Positions 1 to 6,445 of a stretch of DNA of 9,314 bases are shown here, piece by piece. This stretch comes from Microbacteriaceae bacterium (GTDB lineage Bacteria; Actinomycetota; Actinomycetes; Actinomycetales; Microbacteriaceae): the NCBI GenBank assembly GCA_011620705.1, contig WOYR01000248.1, positions 1 through 9,314 of the forward strand, in the 5' to 3' direction. The notes beneath the pieces were generated by a model that was not told where the DNA came from, ran no database searches, and saw only the letters and a list, made by a program, of their open reading frames with translations. Within the stretch, counting starts at the first letter, position 1. Each line of letters opens with the position of its first letter. Position numbers and translations under genes: made by a program.

Positions 1-1136
1 TTGTCGATGCCGGTGCCGCGTTCCTCGCAGATGCGGAATCGGCGCATCAGCGAGGCCAGGGCCTCGTTGCGGGACTTCGGCGGGGTATCCACAAAGCGCT
101 GTGTGTCGACCAACGGTTCACCGGGGTTGGTGATCTCGATCCGGTCCTCGAAAATCTCCACTGTCGGCCCCGCGCCGGTCACGAAGAAGTCCTGGTGGAT
201 CAGCGCGTTTGCCACCAGCTCGCGGACGGCCAGCTCCGGGAACATCGGCACCTTGCGACGAAGGGCCTGGCCGATGACTTCGTTCGACGGCAACAGGTTG
301 TTGATGGTGCCGATCAGCCCTTCGAACCCGCTCGCGTAGCCCTTGCCGCCCACCTGCTCCTTCAGCGTCTCGACCCGGCTCTTGCCCCGGTACTGGATAA
401 CGCGGGCTGCCTTGCGGCGCAGGCCCGGGAAATCCTCCAGCCGCTTCGCAAACAACACGCCGCCGAGATTGGTGATGCGCCATCCGCCGGCCTCGCAAGT
501 CTCGATCAGGCCGTCGTCCGCCAGTGCCTCGATGATGCCGTCCCGATTCGCCGGCAGGGTTCGTTCGAGCAGGTCGAAGTAGGCCGGGTAGTCCAGCAAG
601 CGCAGAACCTCATCCGCCCGCACCCCATCCAGCGCCGTGCCGCGCTCGAACGGCGTCTGGTCGAACACCCGCCACAACTCACGCTCCCGATCCGGTGCTT
701 CCTTCAGAGGCTTCTTGACCGAACCGATACGGATGAATTCGTCGTTCTGGAACCGCACCGGGTGACGGAAGGCTGCACCCACTTCCAGTAGCACCACCGG
801 CTGCCCGTCCTGCGTGAACTCATGGAAGCGAAAGTGAATCTTCGGCGTGAGCAAGCGCAGCAGCCAGCTTTCCAGCGGCTCGTTGCCCTTCTTGCTCGTC
901 AAGGGTGAAAAGCGTGTGCCCACGACGCGATGTGTTTCGTTCTCGATGCCCCACACCAGATAGGCAAACGCCTTGCCGTTGTATGCGGCGGAATTGGCCA
1001 ATGCCGACAGGTACTCGCCAATCTCCTGCGGGTCCGCATTGTTGCCCTTGAACTCCAACCACTCGGTCTCGCGCGGCAGCTTGCACAGCTCCCGAACCAG
1101 CCCGGCAAGATAATCCGGTGTTCGGTCGCTGGTCAC
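1..1136 (-). CDS. AlbA_2 (Schlafen-like) DNA-binding, RecG-C/GHKL-type ATP-binding protein, 3' end cut by window edge
   Basis: Reading the minus strand from GTG at 1136 gives about 378 open codons that run off position 1. The N-terminus has the AlbA_2 pattern EWLEFKGN (residues 25-32) followed by IGEYLSALANSAA (39-51). The C-terminal part has the helicase-RecG-C/GHKL-like motif ELVANALIHQDF around residue 310 and EERGTGID at the window edge. Proteins of this family often sit between hsdS and hsdR in type I R-M operons; their exact role is not settled. The start is well supported: GTG overlaps the hsdS stop in GTGA (1133-1136), and a strong AGGAGG lies 7 nt upstream, inside the hsdS 3' end. 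The winged-helix C-terminus usual for the family would lie beyond the edge. RecG-like names are often given to this family, but no helicase motor motifs are seen here. Confidence 0.88.
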   Translation of the reverse strand, partial: MTSDRTPDYLAGLVRELCKLPRETEWLEFKGNNADPQEIGEYLSALANSAAYNGKAFAYLVWGIENETHRVVGTRFSPLTSKKGNEPLESWLLRLLTPKIHFRFHEFTQDGQPVVLLEVGAAFRHPVRFQNDEFIRIGSVKKPLKEAPDRERELWRVFDQTPFERGTALDGVRADEVLRLLDYPAYFDLLERTLPANRDGIIEALADDGLIETCEAGGWRITNLGGVLFAKRLEDFPGLRRKAARVIQYRGKSRVETLKEQVGGKGYASGFEGLIGTINNLLPSNEVIGQALRRKVPMFPELAVRELVANALIHQDFFVTGAGPTVEIFEDRIEITNPGEPLVDTQRFVDTPPKSRNEALASLMRRFRICEERGTGID

Positions 1137-2548
1137 GCGGCGGCCTCCTCGTCGGCGGTCTCGGCCTCGTCGCCCAGGTCGGCGGCGTCCTCCACCGAGT
1201 CGAGCGGCGCTTCATCGGGCAGCCGCGCCGCCGCCTCGCGCACGTCCAGCTTGCCGGTCACCACGTCGGCGACCAGGCGGGTGCGGTATTCGCGGAGGAG
1301 TTCGATTTCTCGTTCGAGGCGGGAGATCGCAGTGTTGAAGGCGGAGCATTGGGAATTCAAGAAGTCGACGATCACTTTCTGCTCGTCGAGAGTCGTTGGG
1401 ACGGGCACCTCGATGTCTTTCATGCGCCCAAGGCCGAGATCTTGGTTCGTTGCCCCCCGTGTAAACAGCTGTGCCTGTTCGTAGCAGCGTGGGGAGTTGA
1501 GACAGTACGCGAGGAACTCCGGGACTATCCGGTCGCGTTTGAGCTTAAGGACGGCAATGTGAACCCAAACTTGAAACGGGAACGTAAGGTCGACGGCTCG
1601 TGCGACGCCGGTAGTGCCACCTTTAGTGTAAAGGACGTCGCCGACCTCGGGGCGAACACGCCTTGAAAACTCGATGTAGTCGGTTTCGCTTATGTACTTG
1701 GCATCGCTAAGAATCCAGCGGTCTGCTCGCACATTACGCGCGGATAGGAATGGGACACCAACATCTCGATACTGCGGTGAAAAGTGAGGTCCATCGACTG
1801 CCGAAGTGATTACTCGGCGGAGCGTGAGCGCTTCCCAGCCGGTTGGTAGTTCTGGGAACCACCGGCTCTCGGAGGATTCGAGTGGGATAGAGGGGTCGAG
1901 GCCACGGGTGACGGCGCGGTGGATGATGACCTGCTTCTGCTCGCCCAGCAGCGCGATCACCTTCCGCTTCGCCCGGATCGCCCGCTCCAGCCGCCCATTC
2001 GCCCAGTCCAGAAACCGCACAATCGCCGCCTGCTCGTCGGGCGGGGGCTTTGCCGTGTAGATCATCTTGAAGTGCTCTGGTCGGAGACTCCACATGTCTG
2101 ACGTGATGCCGTAAGACCAACGCTCCGCTTCCTTCGCAAACTGTGGCGTGCGGTAGAGATGGTGGAAGTAGCTCGGCAAGTCATCCGCGTTGCGCAGACG
2201 CATCACGACGTATGCGGGGCTGATGATTCCGCGCAGCGCCGAAGCCCCGATCGCACCCTGCCACGCGCGCATCTTGTTGTAGGCAATGTCGCGCGGCTGA
2301 ACGAGCTTGTAGGCGGACTTGTCGAGATTCGAGCTGTCCTTCTTCGAGCTGCCTTCGAGCAAGGTCTTCTGCTTGACGATTCCTCTTGTAATCGTGACTG
2401 ACAGCATCTCTTCATCCGGGTGATCGCGATCCTTCACCTCAGCAAAGAGAGCGCGGTTTGGCAGGACCTTCCAGTGCCCGGGCACTTGGCCGAGCCACGT
2501 TACGCCGGAATCCTTCATCGCCGGGTATTGCTTGAGGTTGTCGATCAT
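1133..2548 (-). CDS. hsdS: Type I restriction-modification specificity subunit HsdS
   Basis: This 471-residue protein is of normal HsdS length. It gives sequence specificity to the type I methyltransferase/restriction complex, each half recognising one part of a bipartite DNA site. The N-terminal half opens with the typical GVTWLGQVPGHWKV (residues 15-28) that starts target-recognition domain 1. A central conserved helical spacer follows (PPPDEQAAIVRFLDW, 168-182, continuing through a long helix to about 215). A second recognition domain begins at FPELPTGWEAL (231-241), and the C-terminal spacer is TTLDEQKVIVDFLNSQ (385-400) plus a long helix. The two spacers resemble each other, as expected for a pseudo-dimeric HsdS. 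After VTGKLDVREAA (430-440) comes a very acidic tail. ATG at 2548 is chosen because it makes an ATGA overlap with the preceding stop and matches the family N-terminus; a longer in-frame extension upstream is a shadow of the neighbouring gene. Confidence 0.95.
   Translation of the reverse strand: MIDNLKQYPAMKDSGVTWLGQVPGHWKVLPNRALFAEVKDRDHPDEEMLSVTITRGIVKQKTLLEGSSKKDSSNLDKSAYKLVQPRDIAYNKMRAWQGAIGASALRGIISPAYVVMRLRNADDLPSYFHHLYRTPQFAKEAERWSYGITSDMWSLRPEHFKMIYTAKPPPDEQAAIVRFLDWANGRLERAIRAKRKVIALLGEQKQVIIHRAVTRGLDPSIPLESSESRWFPELPTGWEALTLRRVITSAVDGPHFSPQYRDVGVPFLSARNVRADRWILSDAKYISETDYIEFSRRVRPEVGDVLYTKGGTTGVARAVDLTFPFQVWVHIAVLKLKRDRIVPEFLAYCLNSPRCYEQAQLFTRGATNQDLGLGRMKDIEVPVPTTLDEQKVIVDFLNSQCSAFNTAISRLEREIELLREYRTRLVADVVTGKLDVREAAARLPDEAPLDSVEDAADLGDEAETADEEAAA
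1144..1149 (-). promoter_or_regulatory. Ribosome binding site AGGAGG for the AlbA_2 gene
   Basis: A perfect AGGAGG lies inside the last codons of hsdS, 7 nt before the GTG start at 1136. It decides the non-ATG start of the downstream gene and indicates that this gene can be initiated independently of pure stop/start coupling. Confidence 0.7.
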
Positions 2549-3594
2549 GGCGCGAGATCCAGTGGTAGAGACTTCGACGGCACAGACTTCGATGGCTGCC
2601 CACGAATGATGTCGCTGTTGGGCGTTAGCCCCCACTTCGGCGGATACCACTGGGGAATCGGCAATGGGCACGGCGTAAACTTCTGCTTGATGCGCGTTCG
2701 CCCGGACTCCCCTTCGACGTCGGGATGCGCGACGCGCGCGTACTTGCTGACCTCGCAGAACACGTTCTGGCAGTCGATGAGCTGAAGGCTGCGGCCCCAG
2801 AGGCTCTGGAACCTCATGCCCAACCGGTCGAACTCGTCGCCCGCACGCTCGGCCATGACCCGAATGATGTCGGCCTCCGTCAGGCCCGCTGTGTCGCTGA
2901 AGCACTTGCAAATGCCGTCGCGCGCTCCAGGACCAGCCACGACGAACTCCATCTCGGAGAAGTCGGTGAGCTCGCTGTAGTTGAGGTCGATCGCGAACTG
3001 GAACGCGAGGAAGTCACCGAGCGACGGGTAGCCACGCAGCAACTCGAAGACGGCGCGGAGCGAGGCCGCCTTCGCGAACTTCTTTGGCGCCCCGTCGGCC
3101 ATCATGTGCTCGACAAGCCGGAGGTGGTTGCGGTGTTTGCGCGGGCTCCCGAACGCGGGCGACGGCATGATGTACGCGGCCGAGTAGACGCGCGCACCAT
3201 CGTCGAGAAGTCGATCCAGCACCTTCGCGTACCCGTCGAACGAGAACTCTCGCCAGCTCAGCGCGCCGAGCGTCGTGCGTAGAGCCTCCCACGTCTCGAT
3301 CTTGTTGAAGAGCTTGAACAGGATCGTGCGAAAGAAGACCTCCTCGGCCTTCTGCGACCCTTCGTAGATCACGTGACGGATCAGGTACTGGCTCACCCGG
3401 TCCGAGGCACGGTACGTGTTCGTGAAGCGATGCACGCTGAGGATCGAGTCCTCGGTCCACGGCGGCGAGCTCCCCTGCACGCGGCGCATGAACATCTCCT
3501 GCCGCTCCGAAGCGAAACGCCAGTACGTGTCGAAGACGGGCGTCGTCTTGAGCACTCGTCCGCCCGGTAGTCGGATCTCGTAGGCGGCTCGCAT
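2545..3594 (-). CDS. 5-hmdU DNA kinase helical-domain (HMUDK_hel)/aGPT-pyrophosphorylase-like protein
   Basis: This 349-residue protein has the conserved signature of the HMUDK_hel/aGPT-pyrophosphorylase-like group, families associated with thymidine hypermodification in phage DNA. Visible blocks are FDTYWRFASERQ (21-32), RFTNTYRASDRVSQYLIRHV (56-75), FFRTILFKLFNKIETWE (87-103), FLAFQFAIDLNYS (195-207), FVVAGPGARDGI (217-228), LQLIDCQNVFCEVSKYAR (271-288) and GRTRIKQKF (298-306) ending in PPKWG. No Walker A P-loop is present, so I see the helical domain without a kinase module. The ATG at 3594 lies 2 nt after the stop of the preceding TIR gene and is preferred; a GTG at 3609 would add five residues and overlap that gene. 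The end overlaps hsdS in ATGA. The biochemical activity is unknown. It may act on, or sense, modified bases in DNA. Family assignment is from remembered conservation, not a search. Confidence 0.72.
   Translation of the reverse strand: MRAAYEIRLPGGRVLKTTPVFDTYWRFASERQEMFMRRVQGSSPPWTEDSILSVHRFTNTYRASDRVSQYLIRHVIYEGSQKAEEVFFRTILFKLFNKIETWEALRTTLGALSWREFSFDGYAKVLDRLLDDGARVYSAAYIMPSPAFGSPRKHRNHLRLVEHMMADGAPKKFAKAASLRAVFELLRGYPSLGDFLAFQFAIDLNYSELTDFSEMEFVVAGPGARDGICKCFSDTAGLTEADIIRVMAERAGDEFDRLGMRFQSLWGRSLQLIDCQNVFCEVSKYARVAHPDVEGESGRTRIKQKFTPCPLPIPQWYPPKWGLTPNSDIIRGQPSKSVPSKSLPLDLAP
2566..2595 (-). repeat. Two tandem 15-nt units encoding PSKSV/PSKSL
   Basis: Two adjacent 15-nt units share an exact 9-nt core, TCGAAGTCT, at 2569-2577 and 2584-2592. 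They encode PSKSV and PSKSL in the last 20 residues of the HMUDK_hel-like protein, beyond the conserved PPKWG end of the family, just before the hsdS start. Confidence 0.7.
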
Positions 3595-3596
3595 GC

Positions 3597-4142
3597 TCAG
3601 TCCACCCACTTGGCACCCGTGCGGTTGTTGCCAAACGACGCTCGGGAGTTGTCGGGCTGCTTCGTGCTCTTCCGCAGGTAGGCGTCGTGAATCCAGCCCT
3701 GAACCGTCGTGGCATCCTCCAGCCAGTTATGGATGCTCGCGAACCCACACGTGATGTTGTCGTGGAGCCGAGGCGGGATCGTCCTGAAGTTGTATTTGGA
3801 CTTGTCGGCGCGCTGGTACGTCGGCAGCAGGATGCCGAGGAGGCCGGAACGCGGGCTGTACTCCGTCTGTCGGATCGACGAACCGATCTCCCAGTCGACG
3901 TGCTTCCGCTGCCAGGTCTGTGCACCAATGAGTACGACGGTCACTGAAGTGTCGCGGAGGTACTCATCGCGGATCTTCTGTCGGATGCTGTCGGTCGGGA
4001 GATTAGGGTCAATGTCGCCGACCTTCACTGAGCCGGGCACGATCGCGCCGAACGCGTTCCCGAATCGCAGCTCGAAGATATTCTTGTAGTTTTCGTCTAG
4101 CGCGTGATGGTAGCTGACGAAGACTTTGTGTCTTTTGCTCAT
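3597..4142 (-). CDS. ThsB-like TIR domain protein (DUF1863/MTH538-type)
   Basis: This 181-residue single-domain protein is of the TIR subclass that includes Thoeris ThsB. Family members use NAD+ as substrate, and several make cyclic ADP-ribose-type signals on infection. The first strand and box 1 are HKVFVSYHHALDENYK (5-20). A GDID motif lies at 42-45, and IRQKIRDEYLRDTSVTVVLIG spans about 53-73. TWQRKHVDWE at 76-85 carries the probable catalytic Glu85, and GLLGILLP (100-107) is a later strand. The sequence after residue 120 is family-specific rather than core TIR. ATG at 4142 is chosen because it makes an ATGA overlap with the preceding MazG-like gene and has AGGA about 7 nt upstream; the open frame upstream of it is a shadow. 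It could be the signal producer of the cassette, with the SLOG protein as receiver, by analogy with Thoeris. Confidence 0.88.
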   Translation of the reverse strand: MSKRHKVFVSYHHALDENYKNIFELRFGNAFGAIVPGSVKVGDIDPNLPTDSIRQKIRDEYLRDTSVTVVLIGAQTWQRKHVDWEIGSSIRQTEYSPRSGLLGILLPTYQRADKSKYNFRTIPPRLHDNITCGFASIHNWLEDATTVQGWIHDAYLRKSTKQPDNSRASFGNNRTGAKWVD

Positions 4143-5284
4143 GTAATTCCTCGCAAAGTTGTGGACATCACCTGCTTCGCGCACTCGTCGCTCACGGCGT
4201 GCGGGGCGTAGGCAAGTCGGCGCTCGACAAGGTCGAGTGTGACGAGGCCACCGCCGCCATCGCGCAACGCGCGGAAGACGCGGTAACCGTCGAGGATGGC
4301 CGTCTCCCACTGCCACAGGGGCACGGCCTCGACCTCAAAGCCCTCGACGAACTCCTTGACCGTCTTCAGCAGGTCGAAGTCGACATGATCGAGTCCCTCG
4401 AAGAACTTGAGCTGCTTGGCACGGCTGAAGACGATCGCGGAGACCGCCTCTTCGATGATGCCGGCGCGCGCGCCGTCCTGCGCCTCGTCGATCTTGGAGT
4501 TGCTCTTGCGCTTGGTCCGCATGAGCGCACGTACGACCGGTGACCAGCCGAGATGCACCGCGTAGGCGAAGTGGAAGATGTCGTGGAAGCGGTAGCCATC
4601 CGGGTCCTCGATGTTGTCCGTGAGCCGGTCGCCAAAGTTGATGTCGTTGCATCGCAGAATGACGGCTCTATGTGAGCTGCGAGCGCGCTCAAGGAACTCA
4701 ACGTGGAGCCGCCGAGGGAGCTGCTCTTCCACCGGGAACTCGTCGTCAAAGAGCGGCGCGTATCGTTTTTCATCGGGCCAGCGGCTTCTGGTTTTCACCG
4801 TGTTGCGCTCGGCGGCATCGCGCAAGCTGACGTTGGCGTCGTTACTGATCACCGTCAGCAGCGCCCACGTGCGACGGAGACGGGTCGTGATGTCGGCGTG
4901 GTTCGACGCGCTGATGGCGGCGAGGACCTCCCCCACGGAGGCACCGAAGTCGAGGTGCGCCGTGAGCTGGGGCCCATCAGCCGCCGGGAGCACGATCTTG
5001 TCGGGCACCAGAAGCTCGCCGATCACGTCAGGAGCGACGACTGCAGCCAGGCGCACGAAGTACCAGAGGAAGTCGCCGACCTCTTCGACCATCCTCTCGC
5101 GGTAGACCGGATAAGCCTCACGTTCCCGGCGCGCCTTTTTCAGTTCGGCGATCACGCTTCCGGCTTCGCCGGCCAGACCCGCAGCGAGCAGCGACGCGTG
5201 GTCCGGTTTTTCCGTGAATCTGTCGGTCTTCGCCGCCGTTGCCGCGAACTCCTGAAGCCAGCGAGCCTCGGTTCCCCGAGTCAT
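4139..5284 (-). CDS. MazG-like all-alpha NTP pyrophosphohydrolase with conserved C-terminal helical half
   Basis: This 381-residue protein has a MazG-type N-terminal domain. GLAGEAGSVIAELKK (36-50) and EEVGDFLWYF (67-76) give the metal-binding Glu40, Glu47, Glu68 and Asp71. MazG-fold enzymes hydrolyse (d)NTPs to NMP and pyrophosphate. The canonical EExxE is altered: Ser43 stands where the last Glu is usual. After a linker, a second conserved helical region appears from about 228: DGYRFHDIFHFAY (228-240), RTKRKSN (256-262), then IDEAQDGARA (265-274) and IIEEAVSAIVF (276-286), rich in His, Asp and Glu and suggestive of a second metal site. The protein is about three times the length of a stand-alone MazG domain. 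ATG at 5284 overlaps the Nmad2 stop in ATGA and has GAGGGAG 6 nt upstream. It may remove or process modified nucleotides or TIR-made signals; substrate unknown. Confidence 0.75.
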   Translation of the reverse strand: MTRGTEARWLQEFAATAAKTDRFTEKPDHASLLAAGLAGEAGSVIAELKKARREREAYPVYRERMVEEVGDFLWYFVRLAAVVAPDVIGELLVPDKIVLPAADGPQLTAHLDFGASVGEVLAAISASNHADITTRLRRTWALLTVISNDANVSLRDAAERNTVKTRSRWPDEKRYAPLFDDEFPVEEQLPRRLHVEFLERARSSHRAVILRCNDINFGDRLTDNIEDPDGYRFHDIFHFAYAVHLGWSPVVRALMRTKRKSNSKIDEAQDGARAGIIEEAVSAIVFSRAKQLKFFEGLDHVDFDLLKTVKEFVEGFEVEAVPLWQWETAILDGYRVFRALRDGGGGLVTLDLVERRLAYAPHAVSDECAKQVMSTTLRGIT

Positions 5285-5961
5285 CGGGCGCTCCCTCGAG
5301 CGGGCTTCTTCGCTCGTTGCTGCAGGCTCTTAGGGGCGGCCAGCGACGTACGCTGATGCTTGGCGAACTCCAAGGGTTCGCCCTGAACGCCCCACTTACC
5401 TTCTTCTTCGAGCCAGGCCACGAACGCAGCGGCCAACTCGTTTTCGAAAACGCGGTGGCCCCTGCCAGCGCAGATGTCGTCCTTCTCTTTGCCGAACGCC
5501 CTAAATTTCTTCGGAATCGTCGGCGCGGACCTCCCCCAGTAGACGAACTTGCTCGCGACGAGCAGGCGATCGACGCCCGTGTCCCACGCGAGGTTGTCCT
5601 TGTCGAGGCGGCCCTTCTCCTTGCTGTGATGAGAATCGGCCTGAACCCAGCGCTTGCCGACGCGGTGATAGATGTTGTCCCCGTAGAGGACTTGCAGGCT
5701 CCCGGTCAGGTTGGGCCGCTTCTGGATGAAGCGTGAGTCGTTCCAGTACGCGTCGAAGTCGAGGACCTCGCTCACCTGCATCGCGTAGATCAGACGGCCC
5801 GAGTACCCGTAAGCGACCTTTGCGCCGGTGCCGACGACCCAATCTCCAACGGACGCGTGCTTTCGAATCTTCGGCTTGCACGTGGCCAACGTGCAGAACC
5901 CGAAGAACGGGTTCGGGGCGAATCCGAAGTCGCGCGCGACGACGTGGGAGTAGAGCTTCAT
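5281..5961 (-). CDS. Nmad2 (nucleotide modification-associated domain 2) protein
   Basis: This 226-residue protein matches the Nmad2 family by its N-terminal run MKLYSHVVARDFGFAPNPF (1-19), then TLATCKPKIR (24-33), VGDWVVGTG (38-46), DNIYHRVG (95-102) and DSHHS (109-113). Nmad families were named from comparative genomics for occurring beside DNA base-modification genes in phages and bacteria; no reaction is established for Nmad2 to my knowledge. The last ~20 residues are basic, with no obvious domain. ATG at 5961 makes an ATGA overlap with the stop of the upstream small TIR gene, and the gene ends in ATGA with the MazG-like gene, so translation is probably coupled. In this operon it plausibly recognises or handles a modified base or nucleotide, which is inference from the family name and neighbours. 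Confidence 0.8.
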   Translation of the reverse strand: MKLYSHVVARDFGFAPNPFFGFCTLATCKPKIRKHASVGDWVVGTGAKVAYGYSGRLIYAMQVSEVLDFDAYWNDSRFIQKRPNLTGSLQVLYGDNIYHRVGKRWVQADSHHSKEKGRLDKDNLAWDTGVDRLLVASKFVYWGRSAPTIPKKFRAFGKEKDDICAGRGHRVFENELAAAFVAWLEEEGKWGVQGEPLEFAKHQRTSLAAPKSLQQRAKKPARGSAR

Positions 5962-6440
5962 CCGCAGCTATACCTCTTGACGGTCCAGTCCCCCGAGGTG
6001 CGCGGGCTCCCAGTGGCGGGGTCGTCCCATCCGGTGATGTTGCCGTTGATCGCGTCGACAACTCGGTCACTTTGCCAGCCGACGATGGCGGCTGCGTGCT
6101 TTGCCAGCGCCTCGGGGATGTCTGCGTCCGTCGCCCCCTGCGCGAACACGCCGACGACGTTCTTGCCCTGCTCGATGGCGTACTTGATCTCCCGGTTCAC
6201 CCAGTAGCTCTGCGCTGTGTCGTGGGTGATGAGCACGACCAGCGTGCTGGCCCACCTGATACGCGGCGCGATGATCTCGCGCATGATGTAGTCCTCGTTC
6301 GAAGCGGCGTTGGGCTTGTCGCTGTTGATCGACCCGTCGCGCACCTCCATCCCGGCCTTTGAGATAAGGCCCTTCAGCTTCGGCAGAATGGCGTCGTCTT
6401 CGTGGACGTGAGAGATGAAGATGTTCTTCTTGTCTGACAT
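5958..6440 (-). CDS. Small TIR domain protein
   Basis: This 160-residue protein is almost entirely a TIR domain. NIFISHVHEDD (6-16) is the first strand and box 1; RIRWASTLVVLITHDTAQSYW (60-80) leads into WVNRE with probable catalytic Glu84; and KNVVGVF (93-99) is the following strand. Such TIRs cleave NAD+, either as depleting effectors or as makers of ADP-ribose-derived signals. It is a different TIR subclass from the DUF1863-type protein further down the operon (no GDID or DWE motif). I chose ATG at 6440 because AAAGGAG ends 8 nt before it. A GTG at 6449 would give a GTGA overlap with the TIR-SLOG stop and three extra residues, but its Shine-Dalgarno sequence would then sit too close. It ends in an ATGA overlap with Nmad2. 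Confidence 0.85.
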   Translation of the reverse strand: MSDKKNIFISHVHEDDAILPKLKGLISKAGMEVRDGSINSDKPNAASNEDYIMREIIAPRIRWASTLVVLITHDTAQSYWVNREIKYAIEQGKNVVGVFAQGATDADIPEALAKHAAAIVGWQSDRVVDAINGNITGWDDPATGSPRTSGDWTVKRYSCG

Positions 6441-6445
6441 GTTCC

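Noticed and set aside
195..791. Plus-strand ORF of 198 codons at the left end
   Set aside because: It lies antisense to the AlbA_2 gene, whose minus-strand frame gives clear family motifs; the plus-strand product has no recognisable domain and its composition is that of a GC-rich shadow frame.
2549..2911. N-terminal extension of HsdS by about 121 residues
   Set aside because: The extension lies inside the HMUDK_hel-like gene, is Arg/Gly/His-rich shadow sequence, and HsdS has a family-typical start at ATG 2548 in an ATGA overlap.
2725..3282. Plus-strand ORF of 185 codons opposite the HMUDK_hel-like gene
   Set aside because: It is antisense to a gene with strong conserved blocks, is Arg/Glu/Val-rich as shadow frames are, and has no domain or upstream signal.
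4143..4316. Longer start for the DUF1863 TIR protein
   Set aside because: The extension is an Arg/Pro-rich shadow of the MazG-like gene, whereas ATG 4142 sits directly before the first TIR strand with AGGA upstream and an ATGA overlap.
4703..5736. Overlapping plus-strand ORFs opposite the MazG-like and Nmad2 genes
   Set aside because: They are mutually overlapping, low-information frames antisense to recognisable families.
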